Assembly: GCF_014648875.1 (NCBI RefSeq)
Contig: NZ_BMRY01000010.1
Coordinates: 124,001 to 188,000, forward strand
Direction: 5' to 3'
DNA: 64,000 bases
Source of the DNA: Streptomyces parvus
GTDB taxonomy: Bacteria; Actinomycetota; Actinomycetes; Streptomycetales; Streptomycetaceae
In this document: positions 15,568-23,620 of the stretch, one piece after another
How the letters are laid out: the number at the start of each line of letters is the position of its first letter
Position numbering within the stretch: the stretch's first letter is position 1
Program-made: the position numbers and the translations under genes
Notes under the pieces: generated by a model
The model's database searches: none
Seen by the model: the letters and a program-made list of their open reading frames with translations, nothing else
Told to the model about the DNA's origin: nothing

Positions 15568-16706
15568 GAGCCCGCTCCGGTCCGGGGGTCCGTGGGGGCG
15601 GCGCCCGGGGCGGACCGAGTCTCCGGATCGGCCGCACCGCCGGTCTCGGCCGCTGTGCCCGAATCGGCCCGCGACGCGAGGTCCGCCGTCACGGCGCCGG
15701 CCGCGAGGGCCTCCTCGACCTCGTCCGGGAACGGCATCGCGGACGAGCAGGCGAGCCGGGAGGCGACGATGGCGCCGGCCGCGTTCGCGTACCGTACGAC
15801 GCGGTCCAGCGGCCATCCGGCGAGCAGCCCGTGGCAGAGCGCGCCCCCGAACGCGTCCCCGGCGCCGAGGCCGTTGACCACGTCGACCGGCAGCGGCGGG
15901 CAGTCGGCGGTGGTGCCGTCGCGGTGCACGGCGAGCACGCCCTTCGGCCCCTGCTTGACGACGGCGAGCTCCACCCCGGCCGCGAGCAGGGCCCGGGCCG
16001 CGGCGTACGGTTCGCGTTCGCCGGTCGCGACGGCGCACTCGTCGATGTTGCCGACGGCGACCGTGGCATGGGCCAGCGCTTCGCGGTACCGCGCGGGCGC
16101 CTCGGGGCTGTCGTCGCCCCTGTCCCAGAACATGGGCCGCCAGTCGAGGTCGAAAACGGTCGCCGTGGGCCGTGGGACGCCCGCCGGGCTCTCGGCCCGT
16201 GGGGCGCTCTCGGCCCGTGGGGCGCTCTCGCTGCGGGCTCGGAGGGCGGCCAGCGTGGCGGACCGGCTCGGCTCGGCGCTGAGTCCGGTGCCCGTCATCC
16301 AGAAGATCCTGGCGTCGCGCACGGCGTCCAGGTCGAGGTCCGGCGCGTGGATCTCCAGATCGGGGGCCTTGGGCTGCCGGTAGAAGTAGAGCGGGAAGTC
16401 GTCCGGCGGGAAGATCTCGCAGAAGGTGACCGGCGTGGGATATTCCGCGACGGCCGTCGCCCAGCGGGGGTCGACGCCGAACCGTTCCAGTTCCTGGTGG
16501 AGGTAGGCGCCGAAGGGGTCCTGCCCGGTCCGGGTGATGACTGCCGTACGCCGCCCCTGCCGGGCAGCCGCCACCGCGACGTTCGCCGAGGAACCACCGA
16601 GGAACTTGCCGAACGTCTCGACCCGGGCGAGCGGCACGCCGACCTCCAACGGGTAGAGGTCCACCCCGATCCGCCCCATGGTGATCACGTCGTACGGCTC
16701 AGGCAT
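15564..16706 (-). CDS. iolC: 5-dehydro-2-deoxygluconokinase IolC
   Basis: A 380-residue PfkB-family sugar kinase: N-terminal GRIGVDLYPLEVGVPLARVETFGKFLGGSSANVA and C-terminal VVNGLGAGDAFGGALCHGLL with the catalytic Asp. It phosphorylates 2-deoxy-5-keto-gluconate. An in-frame 18-bp repeat inserts the hexapeptide ESAPRA twice between the PfkB motifs. ATG 16706 is preferred over ATG 16712 because GAAGGG then lies at a proper distance. First gene of the leftward operon. About 50 C-terminal residues past the fold are Ala/Pro-rich and look dispensable. Confidence 0.9.
   Translation of the reverse strand: MPEPYDVITMGRIGVDLYPLEVGVPLARVETFGKFLGGSSANVAVAAARQGRRTAVITRTGQDPFGAYLHQELERFGVDPRWATAVAEYPTPVTFCEIFPPDDFPLYFYRQPKAPDLEIHAPDLDLDAVRDARIFWMTGTGLSAEPSRSATLAALRARSESAPRAESAPRAESPAGVPRPTATVFDLDWRPMFWDRGDDSPEAPARYREALAHATVAVGNIDECAVATGEREPYAAARALLAAGVELAVVKQGPKGVLAVHRDGTTADCPPLPVDVVNGLGAGDAFGGALCHGLLAGWPLDRVVRYANAAGAIVASRLACSSAMPFPDEVEEALAAGAVTADLASRADSGTAAETGGAADPETRSAPGAAPTDPRTGAGS
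16189..16230. repeat. 18-bp in-frame tandem repeat in iolC
   Basis: The unit CTCTCGGCCCGTGGGGCG occurs at 16189-16206 and 16207-16224, followed by the first six bases again. It adds six-residue units (ESAPRA on the coding strand) without breaking the frame, a sign of replication slippage in a loop of the kinase. Confidence 0.85.
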
Positions 16707-16770
16707 GCCCATCCCTTCGCACCACCGGTTCGCCCCGCCGGTTCGCCCCGCCCGTGGCCGGCTGGTCCCA

Positions 16771-16800
16771 GGTCTAGCCCTCCGCCCGGAACCCTGTCAA
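16771..16800 (-). promoter_or_regulatory. promoter of the leftward iol operon
   Basis: On the minus strand TTGACA (16800-16795) and TAGACC (16776-16771) are separated by 18 bases, a good SigA/HrdB-type promoter about 65 bases before the iolC start. The -35 box is the outer arm of the shared palindrome at 16795-16834, so a repressor bound there would block RNA polymerase. Confidence 0.6.
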
Positions 16801-16834
16801 CATTTTGTCCGGACATTCGGACTAACCCTTGACA
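16795..16834. promoter_or_regulatory. 40-bp interrupted palindrome, candidate iol operator
   Basis: TGTCAA-N6-GTCCG-N6-CGGAC-N6-TTGACA: both pairs of arms share one centre (16814.5). It lies between the divergent iolC and iolE-like genes, and its outer arms form the TTGACA hexamer on each strand. No iol regulator gene is present in the window, so the binding protein (LacI or GntR type are the usual ones) must be encoded elsewhere. Confidence 0.65.
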
Positions 16835-16865
16835 CCTTTCCGCGCGGGCCAGGAGGCTGGCCGTT

Positions 16866-17792
16866 ATGACCCCCTCCGTCCCCTCCTCGGCCCGCATCCG
16901 TATCGGCTCGGCCCCCGACTCCTGGGGCGTGTGGTTCCCCGACGACCCGCAACAGGTGCCCTGGCAGCGCTTCCTCGACGAGGTGGCCGAGGCCGGCTAC
17001 GCGTGGATCGAGCTCGGACCGTACGGCTATCTGCCCACCGATCCGGCCCGGTTGGCCGACGAGACGCGCGGCCGGGGCCTCACGGTCTCCGCCGGAACCG
17101 TCTTCACCGGATTGCACCACGGCCCGGAGGTCTGGGACCGGACCTGGGCGCATGTCGCGGACATCGCCGCGCTGACCCGGGCCATGGGCGCCGAACACCT
17201 GGTCGTGATCCCCTCCTTCTGGCGCGACGACAAGACGGGCGAGGTGCTGGAGGACCGCACGCTCACCCCCGCGCAGTGGCGTGATCTGACGGCGCAGACG
17301 GAGCGGCTCGGCCGGGAGGTGCGGGAACGGTTCGGGCTGCGGATCGTCGTCCATCCGCACGCCGACACCCACATCGACACCGAGGAGAACGTCAACCGCT
17401 TCCTCGACGCCACCGATCCGGACCTGGTCTCGCTCTGCCTGGACACCGGGCACTACGCCTACTGCGGCGGCGACAGCGTCAAGCTCATCGAGACGTACGG
17501 GGAACGCGTCGGCTATCTCCATCTCAAGCAGGTGGACCCGGAGATCCTGGCGGCGGTGGTGGCGGACGAGGTGCCGTTCGGCCCGGCGGTGGCCCGGGGT
17601 GTGATGTGCGAGCCGCCCGGCGGGGTCCCCGCCCTGGAACCGGTGCTGAACGCGGCGCGCGCCCTGGACGTCGACCTGTTCGCGATCGTGGAGCAGGACA
17701 TGTATCCGTGCCCGCCGGACAAGCCGTTCCCCATCGCGCGCCGCACCCGGGAGTTCCTCCGCTCCTGCGGACGGCCCGGCTCACCTCTCTGA
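16866..17792 (+). CDS. iolE: IolE-like inosose dehydratase / sugar isomerase
   Basis: A 308-residue TIM-barrel protein of the AP-endonuclease-2 superfamily: SAPDSWGVWFPDDPQQVPWQRFLDEVAEAGY at the N-terminus is typical of IolE (2-keto-myo-inositol dehydratase), with metal-binding residues expected in VIPSFW, VHPHADTHI, LDTGHYAY and the late VEQDMY. AGGAGG lies 9 bases before ATG 16866. It is transcribed away from iolC across a shared operator, supporting a role in the same pathway. A related isomerase such as IolI/IolH is possible; the fold is certain, the exact reaction likely. Confidence 0.85.
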   Translation: MTPSVPSSARIRIGSAPDSWGVWFPDDPQQVPWQRFLDEVAEAGYAWIELGPYGYLPTDPARLADETRGRGLTVSAGTVFTGLHHGPEVWDRTWAHVADIAALTRAMGAEHLVVIPSFWRDDKTGEVLEDRTLTPAQWRDLTAQTERLGREVRERFGLRIVVHPHADTHIDTEENVNRFLDATDPDLVSLCLDTGHYAYCGGDSVKLIETYGERVGYLHLKQVDPEILAAVVADEVPFGPAVARGVMCEPPGGVPALEPVLNAARALDVDLFAIVEQDMYPCPPDKPFPIARRTREFLRSCGRPGSPL

Positions 17793-17799
17793 GCCGGGC
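17774..17799 (+). terminator. terminator at the end of the iolE-like gene
   Basis: GCCCGGCTC and GAGCCGGGC form a perfect 9-bp stem with an 8-base loop spanning the stop codon (17790-17792). Confidence 0.6.
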
Positions 17800-17833
17800 T
17801 CGCCCCTCCGAACCCCGGGTCCTGGTCCGGGTC

Positions 17834-17885
17834 GGGTCCGGGTCCGGGTCGGGGTCGGGTCCGGGTCCGGGTCGGGGTCGGGTCC
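17834..17885. repeat. 23-bp GC-rich tandem repeat
   Basis: Two exact 23-bp copies (17834-17856 and 17857-17879) made of GGGTCC and GGGTCG sub-units, then a partial third. It fills the gap between two convergent genes and has no spacers, so it is a simple-sequence repeat. Confidence 0.85.
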
Positions 17886-17902
17886 AGGGGTCCAGCAGCA
17901 GG

Positions 17903-18436
17903 TCAGACCCCCGTACGTCCGTCCACGCGTTCGCGGATCAGGTCGGCGTGGCCGCAGTGCCGCGCGTATTCGCCGATCATGTGCGTGTAGATCCAGCGCA
18001 GCGTGACCCGCGCGCCCATGAACGGGCTGGTGTCGTCGAGCGCCCGCGCCGCGCAGTTCTTCCGGGCCGCCGCCACCTCTCCCTCCCACCGCGCGAGCGC
18101 CCCGGCGTAGGTGGCGTCCTCGGCCAACTCCCAGCCGCCTTCGCGGCCCTGACTCCCGTCCCCGCCGCCGGCCGGAGGGGCGAAGAACGGCGGGGCGTCC
18201 TCCTGTGCGAGCACCCGTCGGAACCAGTTCCGCTCGACTTCGGCGAGATGCTGGAGCAGTCCGAGCAGGGTGATCGGCGAGGGCGCCGCCGACGCCTCGC
18301 GCAGGCCCTCCTCCGGCAGGCCGTCGCATTTCTGGGCGAGGGTGGTGCGGTAGAAGTCGAGCCAACTCTCCAAGGTGGTGCGTTCGTCGGCGTCCAGCGG
18401 GGGCATCGGGCGTTCGGCAGTGCTCATGCCTTTCAT
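17903..18436 (-). CDS. DinB-family (DUF664) protein
   Basis: A 177-residue four-helix-bundle protein of the DinB/YfiT superfamily, actinobacterial DUF664 group. LGLLQHLAEVERNWF (about residues 53-67) and the C-terminal YTHMIGEYARHCGHADLIRE give the histidines (H in LQHL, H-x3-E and HxxH near the end) that bind a metal. Many relatives are mycothiol- or bacillithiol-dependent transferases; the actual substrate is unknown. ATG 18436 chosen; ATG 18427 (MSTAERP) is equally possible. A paralogue lies at 41100. Confidence 0.82.
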   Translation of the reverse strand: MKGMSTAERPMPPLDADERTTLESWLDFYRTTLAQKCDGLPEEGLREASAAPSPITLLGLLQHLAEVERNWFRRVLAQEDAPPFFAPPAGGGDGSQGREGGWELAEDATYAGALARWEGEVAAARKNCAARALDDTSPFMGARVTLRWIYTHMIGEYARHCGHADLIRERVDGRTGV

Positions 18437-18473
18437 CGTGGCACCCGGGTCTGACACCGGCCGCGCTTCATCC

Positions 18474-18537
18474 TTTCTGTCACAGCAGTAACCGTTTCGG
18501 GACACATATCTCCGTTACGCGGGATTTCTGTCACAGC
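18474..18537. repeat. 13-bp direct repeat between DinB and HTH genes
   Basis: TTTCTGTCACAGC occurs at 18474-18486 and again at 18525-18537 in the 196-bp divergent intergenic region. The spacing of 51 bp is close to five helical turns, compatible with a regulator binding site. Confidence 0.55.
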
Positions 18538-18632
18538 CGGTCGACAGCCCCACCCCGCCTGCCGCCCGGGGTCGTTCAACCGAGCACAGGCTGAGTGATC
18601 GTCGGCTTGGTCAGTGCAGAGAGGTGTCACCG

Positions 18633-18824
18633 ATGACGGACAGAACGCTCTGGTCCTACAAGGACATTGCCGCGCACATCCAGGTCCAGCCGGACACCGT
18701 CCGCTCCTATCGCAAGCACGGGCTCCTGCCCCCGCCCGACCAGGTGAGGAACGGGAAGCCGTACTGGTACGGAGACACCGTCCGCGCCTGGGTAGCCTCG
18801 CGCCCCCGCAACCGGGGGCGCTGA
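18633..18824 (+). CDS. 63-residue MerR/excisionase-type HTH protein
   Basis: WSYKDIAAHIQVQPDTVRSYRKHGLLPPPD is a compact winged-helix start, followed by GKPYWYGDTVRAWVASRPRNR, the helix-wing-helix layout of AlpA/Xis/MerR single-domain proteins. The basic tail fits DNA binding. ATG 18633 is chosen because AGAGGTG sits about 8 bases upstream. No integrase is near, so a phage excisionase role has no support here; it is more likely a small chromosomal regulator. It ends 8 bp from a convergent methyltransferase gene. Confidence 0.75.
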   Translation: MTDRTLWSYKDIAAHIQVQPDTVRSYRKHGLLPPPDQVRNGKPYWYGDTVRAWVASRPRNRGR

Positions 18825-18831
18825 CGCCCCA

Positions 18832-19611
18832 CTACCCCTGGCCGGCGGGCCTGTCGGCGGCTCTTCCGGCGGCCCTGCGGAAGAGGGCCGTCCAGAGGAA
18901 CGACTCCCCGAAGAGCGGGGATTCGGGTGCCTCGTCGTTCATCCGGCGCAGCTCGATCTCCGTCAGCCCGGAGAAGACGTTGCGCAGATCGTCGTCCGTA
19001 TAGGCGAGTCCGCCGTGCAGACCACCCGTCAGGTAGAGCTCCGTGTCCGGCAGTTCCGAGCCCATCCCGCCCTCCCCGGCGGCGAAGCAGGTGAGCGCGA
19101 AGTGGCCGCCGGGCGCCAGGCAGCGCTCCAGGAGGGCGAGATAGCTGATCCGTCGGTGGGGCGGCAGATGGTGAAAGCAGCCGGAGTCGTAGATCAGGTC
19201 GTAGGGACCGGCCAGGGCGGCCCCCGCGGCCGTCAGGGTGAAGGCGTCACCGTGGTGGAACCGGAGGGAGCCGGCCCCCGCCTCCTCGGCGCGCTCCCGG
19301 GCCCAGGCCAGCGCCGCCGGGGAGAGGTCGACCGCGTCGACGTCGAAGCCGAGCGAGGCCAGGTGGACCGCGTTGCGGCCGGGCCCGCAGCCGAGTTCGA
19401 GCACACGCCCCGGGGCGATCCGCCCCTGGCGGAGATGGGCGTCGAGGTTCTCGTCGGGCTTGTCCGCGAAGAACGGCACCTCCCGCGAACGGTCGGCGTA
19501 GAACGCGTCCCACCAGGACGCTCCGTCGGCCGTCCACCGGTCCGCTTCCGGGGCGAACAGCCCGTCCATCAAAGCCAATATGTCATCCGTCGTACGGACG
19601 TTCCGGTCCAT
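18832..19611 (-). CDS. class I SAM-dependent methyltransferase
   Basis: A 259-residue protein with motif I VLELGCGPGRNAVHLASLG (about residues 70-88), acidic loop DAVDLSPAALAWARE, GDAFTL and motif III CLAPGGHFALTCF; tellurite-resistance/thiopurine-methyltransferase-like layout. The N-terminal WWDAFYADRSREVPFFADKPDENL is shared with actinobacterial relatives. GAGAAGGGGG precedes ATG 19611. It stands alone; its substrate cannot be told from sequence. Confidence 0.82.
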   Translation of the reverse strand: MDRNVRTTDDILALMDGLFAPEADRWTADGASWWDAFYADRSREVPFFADKPDENLDAHLRQGRIAPGRVLELGCGPGRNAVHLASLGFDVDAVDLSPAALAWARERAEEAGAGSLRFHHGDAFTLTAAGAALAGPYDLIYDSGCFHHLPPHRRISYLALLERCLAPGGHFALTCFAAGEGGMGSELPDTELYLTGGLHGGLAYTDDDLRNVFSGLTEIELRRMNDEAPESPLFGESFLWTALFRRAAGRAADRPAGQG

Positions 19612-19839
19612 CCGGGCCCCCTTCTCCGTTGCGGAAATTTTAGGTCGGATGAGCATTAAAGCCCAGGTCAGCGGTGGTTTAGCAAGGTCGCCGGCGGGCC
19701 TGTGGAGCCTCCCTGGCGGGCCGAGGGGCCCGGGTCCCGCCCGCCACCCGTTCGGCGGCGGGCAGGCCCTTCCTGTTGCGCCTGGAGGGCATTCCCGGCT
19801 TCCCCGGAGGCTCTTTCCGGACGGCTTTCCCCGTGGCTC

Positions 19840-22173
19840 TCAGCGTCGCGCCGGCTCGCCGATATCCCTCCTCGCGCCCGATATCTCCTCGGCCTCCGCC
19901 GTCGGTTCCGGGTCCGGCGGAGCGGCGGGGGTGACGGCCGGGGCGGCCTCCCCTTCGCTGAGGCCGAACTTGCGGTGGAAGGCCCGCAGGGGCGCGGGGG
20001 CCCACCACGTGGAGCGGCCCATCAGCTTCATCACCGCGGGGACCAGCAGACTGCGCACCACCATGGCGTCCATCAGGACCGCGAGGGCGATACCGAGTCC
20101 CAGCATCTTGGTGTTGGTGACCCGTGAGGTGCCGATGGCGACCATGACGACCGCGAGGATCACGGCGGCCGCGGTGATCAGCCCGCCGGTGTGCCGGAGC
20201 CCGAAGGTGACGGAGTGCTCGTGGTCGCCGGTGCGGTCGTACTCCTCCTTGATCCGGGATATCAAAAAGACCCCGTAGTCCATGGAGAGTCCGAAGGCCA
20301 CGCAGAACATCAGGACGGGCAGTGTCGTCTCGATGTCGCCCGTGCTGGTGAAGGCGAGCAGTCCGGAGAGGTTCCCGTCCTGGAAGACCCAGACCACCGC
20401 TCCGAACATCGCGGTGAGGCTGAGGGCGTTGAGCACGACCGCCTGGAGCGGGATGAGCACGCTGCCGGTGAGCAGGAAGACCAGGAGCAGGGTCACGACG
20501 ACGATGATCGCCAGGGCCCAGGGCAGCCGGTCGGCTATGGCGTCCTTGGAGTCGACGAGGACCGCCGCCGTGCCCGTGACCGAGGTGTCGAGGGAGGAGG
20601 CGGAGGGCATGGCCCTCAGGTCCCGTACGAGCTGCTGGGCCTCTTCTCCGACGGCTTCGCCCTTGGGCAGCACGCTGTAGTAGGCGACGGGGCCGTCGGC
20701 GACCGGGCCGTCGACCCGCAGCACGCCGGGGAGCTGTTCGATCCGGTCCTTCAGGGCCGCGTGGTCGGCGGGGGAACCCTGCCCCTCTGCCAGCACCTCC
20801 AGGCCGCCGCCCGGGCTGCCGGGGAACCCGTCGCGGATGTGCTCCTGGACGACCCGGGACTCCGCGGAGGCCGGCAACTGGCGGTCGTCCGCCGTGCCGA
20901 ACTTGACGCCGAGGAACGGCAGTCCGAGGAGCAGAAGCCCGACGGTGGTCACGATGGCGAAGACGGGCGCCCTGCGCATCACCAGCGCACCCAGCCACGC
21001 CCAGCCCCGGCCCGGCGACGCGTCGGCGCCGGCGATGGGAATCGCCCCGGGGCGTCCGGCCGCGGCACCCGCCGCGTCCTCCCCCGCCGTCGCCGCCTTC
21101 TTCCGGCGACGGAGAACCCGGCGCAGGTCCAGCGCGTTGATCCGGGGGCCGAGCAGCACGAGCGCCGCGGGCAGCAGGATCAGTGCGGCAGCGGCGGCCA
21201 GGAGGACCACGGCGATCCCGGCGTAGGCGAAGGACCGCAGGAAGTACTGCGGGAAGACGAGCATGGCCGACAGGGAGACCGCCACGGTCAGCGCGGAGAA
21301 CAGCACCGTACGTCCGGCGGTCCGCAGCGTCGTGCCCACCGCCGTCCGGGTGTCGGCCCCGGCCGCCAGCTCTTCGCGGAAGCGGCGGACGATGAACAGG
21401 GCGTAGTCGATGGCGAGTCCGAGGCCGAGGGCCGTGGTGAGGTTCATCGCGAAGACCGAGACGTCGGTGAACTCCGTCAGGCCCCGCAGCACGGCATTGG
21501 TGCCGAGGATGGCGACGATGCCGACAGCGAGCGGCAGCATCGCGGCGACGGCGCTGCCGAAGACCATGACCAGCAGCACGAGCGTCACCGGCAGAGCGAT
21601 CAGCTCGGCCCGCAGCAGATCCTCCTGGATGATCGTCTGCATCTCGTGCTGCACGGCGACGGGCCCGCCGAGGGAGACCGTCACCGGCCCCCGCTCCCCC
21701 GCGAAGGCCGGGGCCAGCCGGTCAAGGGTCTCGCCCGCGGTCTTCTCGTCGCCTCCGATCCGGGCGGCGATGATCGCTTCCTTGCCGTCCTCGGAGCGCA
21801 GGGCGGGCGAAGCGGTCTCCCAGTAGGACCCGACGCCCGATATCCCCGGCTCGGCCTTCAGCCGCTCCGTCAGGCGGGCGGCCTCCGCGGCCACGGCCGG
21901 GTCGTCGACGCCCGCGGAGCCGCTGTCCACCAGCAGGAGCAGGTTGGGCTGGGAGGCGGGGAACTCCCGCGCCAGCACCTCCGTCGCGTACGTCGACTCG
22001 GCGTCGGGGGCCTGCCAGCCGCCGCTGCCCATCCGGTCCGCCACCCCGCTTCCGGCGAACACGGCGAGTGTGGTGATCACCAGCGCGGCCAGCAGCGCGA
22101 GCCGCGGCCGGGCGGTGACGAACCGGGTCCAGCCCCCGACCGGGGGCGGCGCGGAACGGTTGACTTCGGGCAT
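19840..22173 (-). CDS. MMPL-family RND transporter
   Basis: A 777-residue membrane protein with two MMPL halves. Each has an N-terminal helix, a large extracytoplasmic loop and a helix block with the family signatures (GLGLAIDYALFIVRRFREEL in the first half, AFGLSMDYGVFLISRIKEEY in the second, whose acidic residues carry protons). MMPL proteins export lipids, siderophores or hydrophobic drugs. It is divergent from a TetR gene with a large palindromic operator between them, so it is probably an inducible exporter. Related to the one at 41663. Confidence 0.92.
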   Translation of the reverse strand: MPEVNRSAPPPVGGWTRFVTARPRLALLAALVITTLAVFAGSGVADRMGSGGWQAPDAESTYATEVLAREFPASQPNLLLLVDSGSAGVDDPAVAAEAARLTERLKAEPGISGVGSYWETASPALRSEDGKEAIIAARIGGDEKTAGETLDRLAPAFAGERGPVTVSLGGPVAVQHEMQTIIQEDLLRAELIALPVTLVLLVMVFGSAVAAMLPLAVGIVAILGTNAVLRGLTEFTDVSVFAMNLTTALGLGLAIDYALFIVRRFREELAAGADTRTAVGTTLRTAGRTVLFSALTVAVSLSAMLVFPQYFLRSFAYAGIAVVLLAAAAALILLPAALVLLGPRINALDLRRVLRRRKKAATAGEDAAGAAAGRPGAIPIAGADASPGRGWAWLGALVMRRAPVFAIVTTVGLLLLGLPFLGVKFGTADDRQLPASAESRVVQEHIRDGFPGSPGGGLEVLAEGQGSPADHAALKDRIEQLPGVLRVDGPVADGPVAYYSVLPKGEAVGEEAQQLVRDLRAMPSASSLDTSVTGTAAVLVDSKDAIADRLPWALAIIVVVTLLLVFLLTGSVLIPLQAVVLNALSLTAMFGAVVWVFQDGNLSGLLAFTSTGDIETTLPVLMFCVAFGLSMDYGVFLISRIKEEYDRTGDHEHSVTFGLRHTGGLITAAAVILAVVMVAIGTSRVTNTKMLGLGIALAVLMDAMVVRSLLVPAVMKLMGRSTWWAPAPLRAFHRKFGLSEGEAAPAVTPAAPPDPEPTAEAEEISGARRDIGEPARR

Positions 22174-22246
22174 GGTGCGGTGTCCCCTTCACCGAGACCC
22201 GGGCAGCGCAGGGCAGCATGGGTCGGTCGTTGCCGTTTATCGCGGC

Positions 22247-22299
22247 AAACACGAGTAGTCGCTCGCGTTTCTCTAGAATGCGAGCGACCACTCGCGTTT
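22247..22299. promoter_or_regulatory. 53-bp palindrome, candidate TetR operator
   Basis: A 20-base arm at 22247-22266 and its reverse complement at 22280-22299 match at 18 of 20 positions around a 13-base centre. The inner 9 bp (GTCGCTCGC / GCGAGCGAC) are perfect. It lies in the divergent MMPL/TetR region, where TetR repressors normally bind their own promoter and that of the pump. Confidence 0.75.
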
Positions 22300-22331
22300 G
22301 TCAATCGCGTCATGAGAGCTGGGGATTGACC

Positions 22332-23081
22332 GTGCCGGAGGGCAAAGCCAACAAGACCGCCACCGAGGCCGCCGTCGAAGCCGCCACCGAGGCCGCCGGA
22401 GCCGCGGGGACCACCACCGACGGGGCGGCGGACTCCACCCGCCCCCGCCGCCGCCAGGCCCGCGGCGAGGCCCGGATCGCCCAGCTGCTCCGGGCCGCCG
22501 CCGACGTCTTCTGCACGAGCGGCTACACCGCGTCCAGCACCAACGCCATCGCCCGCGAGGCAGGGGTCTCGCCCGGCACGCTCTACCAGTTCTTCCCGAA
22601 CAAGGAGGCCATCGCTGTCGAGCTCGGCGACCGGCTGCTGGACCGCTGGCGGGACACCTACGGCGCGGCCTTCGACCAGAGCCACACGGAGCTGCCGCTC
22701 GACCGCCTGCTGGACGCCATCCTCGACCCGCTGATCGCCTTCAACTGCGAGAACCCGGCGTTCTTCGTCCTGATGCACGGCTCGGAGATCCCCGGCCGGA
22801 TCACCGAGGCGCACGACACGCTGCACGCCACGATGCTGACGCGGGTCGAATCGGTGCTCGCCGACTACCTTCCGGACATGCCCGCCGCCCAGGTCCACCG
22901 CATCGCCGAAATGGCCTTCATGGTCTTCAAGGCCGGGCTGGACCTGATCATGGCCAACGAGGGCGAGGAGCGCGCGGCCTACATCCAGGAGCTGAAGACG
23001 GTGATGTTCCGCTACCTGGACCCGCTGGTCGGCGACGACGCGTCGTGCCCGGCGCCGACGGAGCACGCTGATACCCCCTAG
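22332..23081 (+). CDS. TetR-family regulator
   Basis: A 249-residue protein. After an Ala/Thr-rich 35-residue N-terminal extension comes the HTH: RIAQLLRAAADVFCTSGYTASSTNAIAREAGVSPGTLYQFFPNKEAIAVEL (about residues 42-92). The C-terminal ligand domain is unassigned. GTG 22332 is preferred, with GGGGA upstream. It is divergent from the MMPL exporter, whose expression it probably represses until a ligand binds. Its stop codon TAG lies inside a CsoR-type copper operator for the next genes. Confidence 0.88.
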   Translation: MPEGKANKTATEAAVEAATEAAGAAGTTTDGAADSTRPRRRQARGEARIAQLLRAAADVFCTSGYTASSTNAIAREAGVSPGTLYQFFPNKEAIAVELGDRLLDRWRDTYGAAFDQSHTELPLDRLLDAILDPLIAFNCENPAFFVLMHGSEIPGRITEAHDTLHATMLTRVESVLADYLPDMPAAQVHRIAEMAFMVFKAGLDLIMANEGEERAAYIQELKTVMFRYLDPLVGDDASCPAPTEHADTP

Positions 23082-23087
23082 GGGTAT
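23071..23087 (+). promoter_or_regulatory. CsoR-type copper operator
   Basis: ATACCCC-CTA-GGGGTAT, a 7-bp inverted repeat of the class recognised by the copper-sensing repressor CsoR in actinobacteria (known). A -10-like TATAGT overlaps its right end at 23085-23090. It lies 93 bp before the chaperone gene and overlaps the last codons of the tetR gene. Confidence 0.75.
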
Positions 23088-23179
23088 AGTATGAGTGAGG
23101 CGGGGACGCCACGGGGGCCTCTGTGGTCCCACGTGCCCCGCCGCGCCGCCCGAAACGTGTTCGCGAAGAGGAGAACGTC

Positions 23180-23497
23180 ATGACCGCCGAGACCGACACC
23201 ACGCCGTCCACAGGTTCCTGCTGCTCGCCCACCGGCTCCTGCCACGACGCCGCGGCCGACGTGCAGATCGGGCAGGCCGACTCCGTCACGACCGTGTACC
23301 AGGTCAAGGGCATGACCTGCGGCCACTGCGAGGGGGCCGTGTCGGAGGAGATCTCCGGGATCGCGGGCGTCACCTCGGTCGCCGCCGTCGCCGCCACCGG
23401 CCTGGTCACCGTCACGTCCAAGGCCCCGCTGGCCGAGGACGCCGTGCGCGCCGCCGTGGACGAGGCCGGTTACGAACTCCTCGGCCCGGCCGCCTGA
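23180..23497 (+). CDS. CopZ-like copper chaperone
   Basis: A 105-residue protein with one heavy-metal-associated domain: YQVKGMTCGHCEGAVSEEI carries the CxxC that binds Cu(I). The 35 residues before it hold extra cysteines (GSCCSPTGSCHD), which may add metal capacity and are unusual for a simple chaperone of about 70 residues. GAGGAGAA precedes ATG 23180. It is followed by the copper ATPase 123 bp on and preceded by a CsoR box, so it most likely delivers Cu(I) to CopA. The symbol copZ would fit. Confidence 0.88.
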   Translation: MTAETDTTPSTGSCCSPTGSCHDAAADVQIGQADSVTTVYQVKGMTCGHCEGAVSEEISGIAGVTSVAAVAATGLVTVTSKAPLAEDAVRAAVDEAGYELLGPAA

Positions 23498-23620
23498 GCG
23501 CCGGCCCCACGCCTCACCACCCCGCCCACCAGCCGCACCACCCCGTTCGCCGTCGGGCCGGCTCCACCAGTCGATACTGGTGGGGTACGGCCCGATCTGC
23601 GTTTTCCAGGAGTTCCGGAC

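Noticed and set aside
16866..17792. Endonuclease IV
   Set aside because: Same fold superfamily, but the N-terminal SAPDSWGVWFP and the divergent iol operon point to IolE-type chemistry.
17834..17885. CRISPR or minisatellite array
   Set aside because: Two contiguous GC-rich copies with no spacers and no cas genes.
18633..18824. Phage excisionase marking an integrated element
   Set aside because: No integrase, attachment-site duplication or tRNA nearby.
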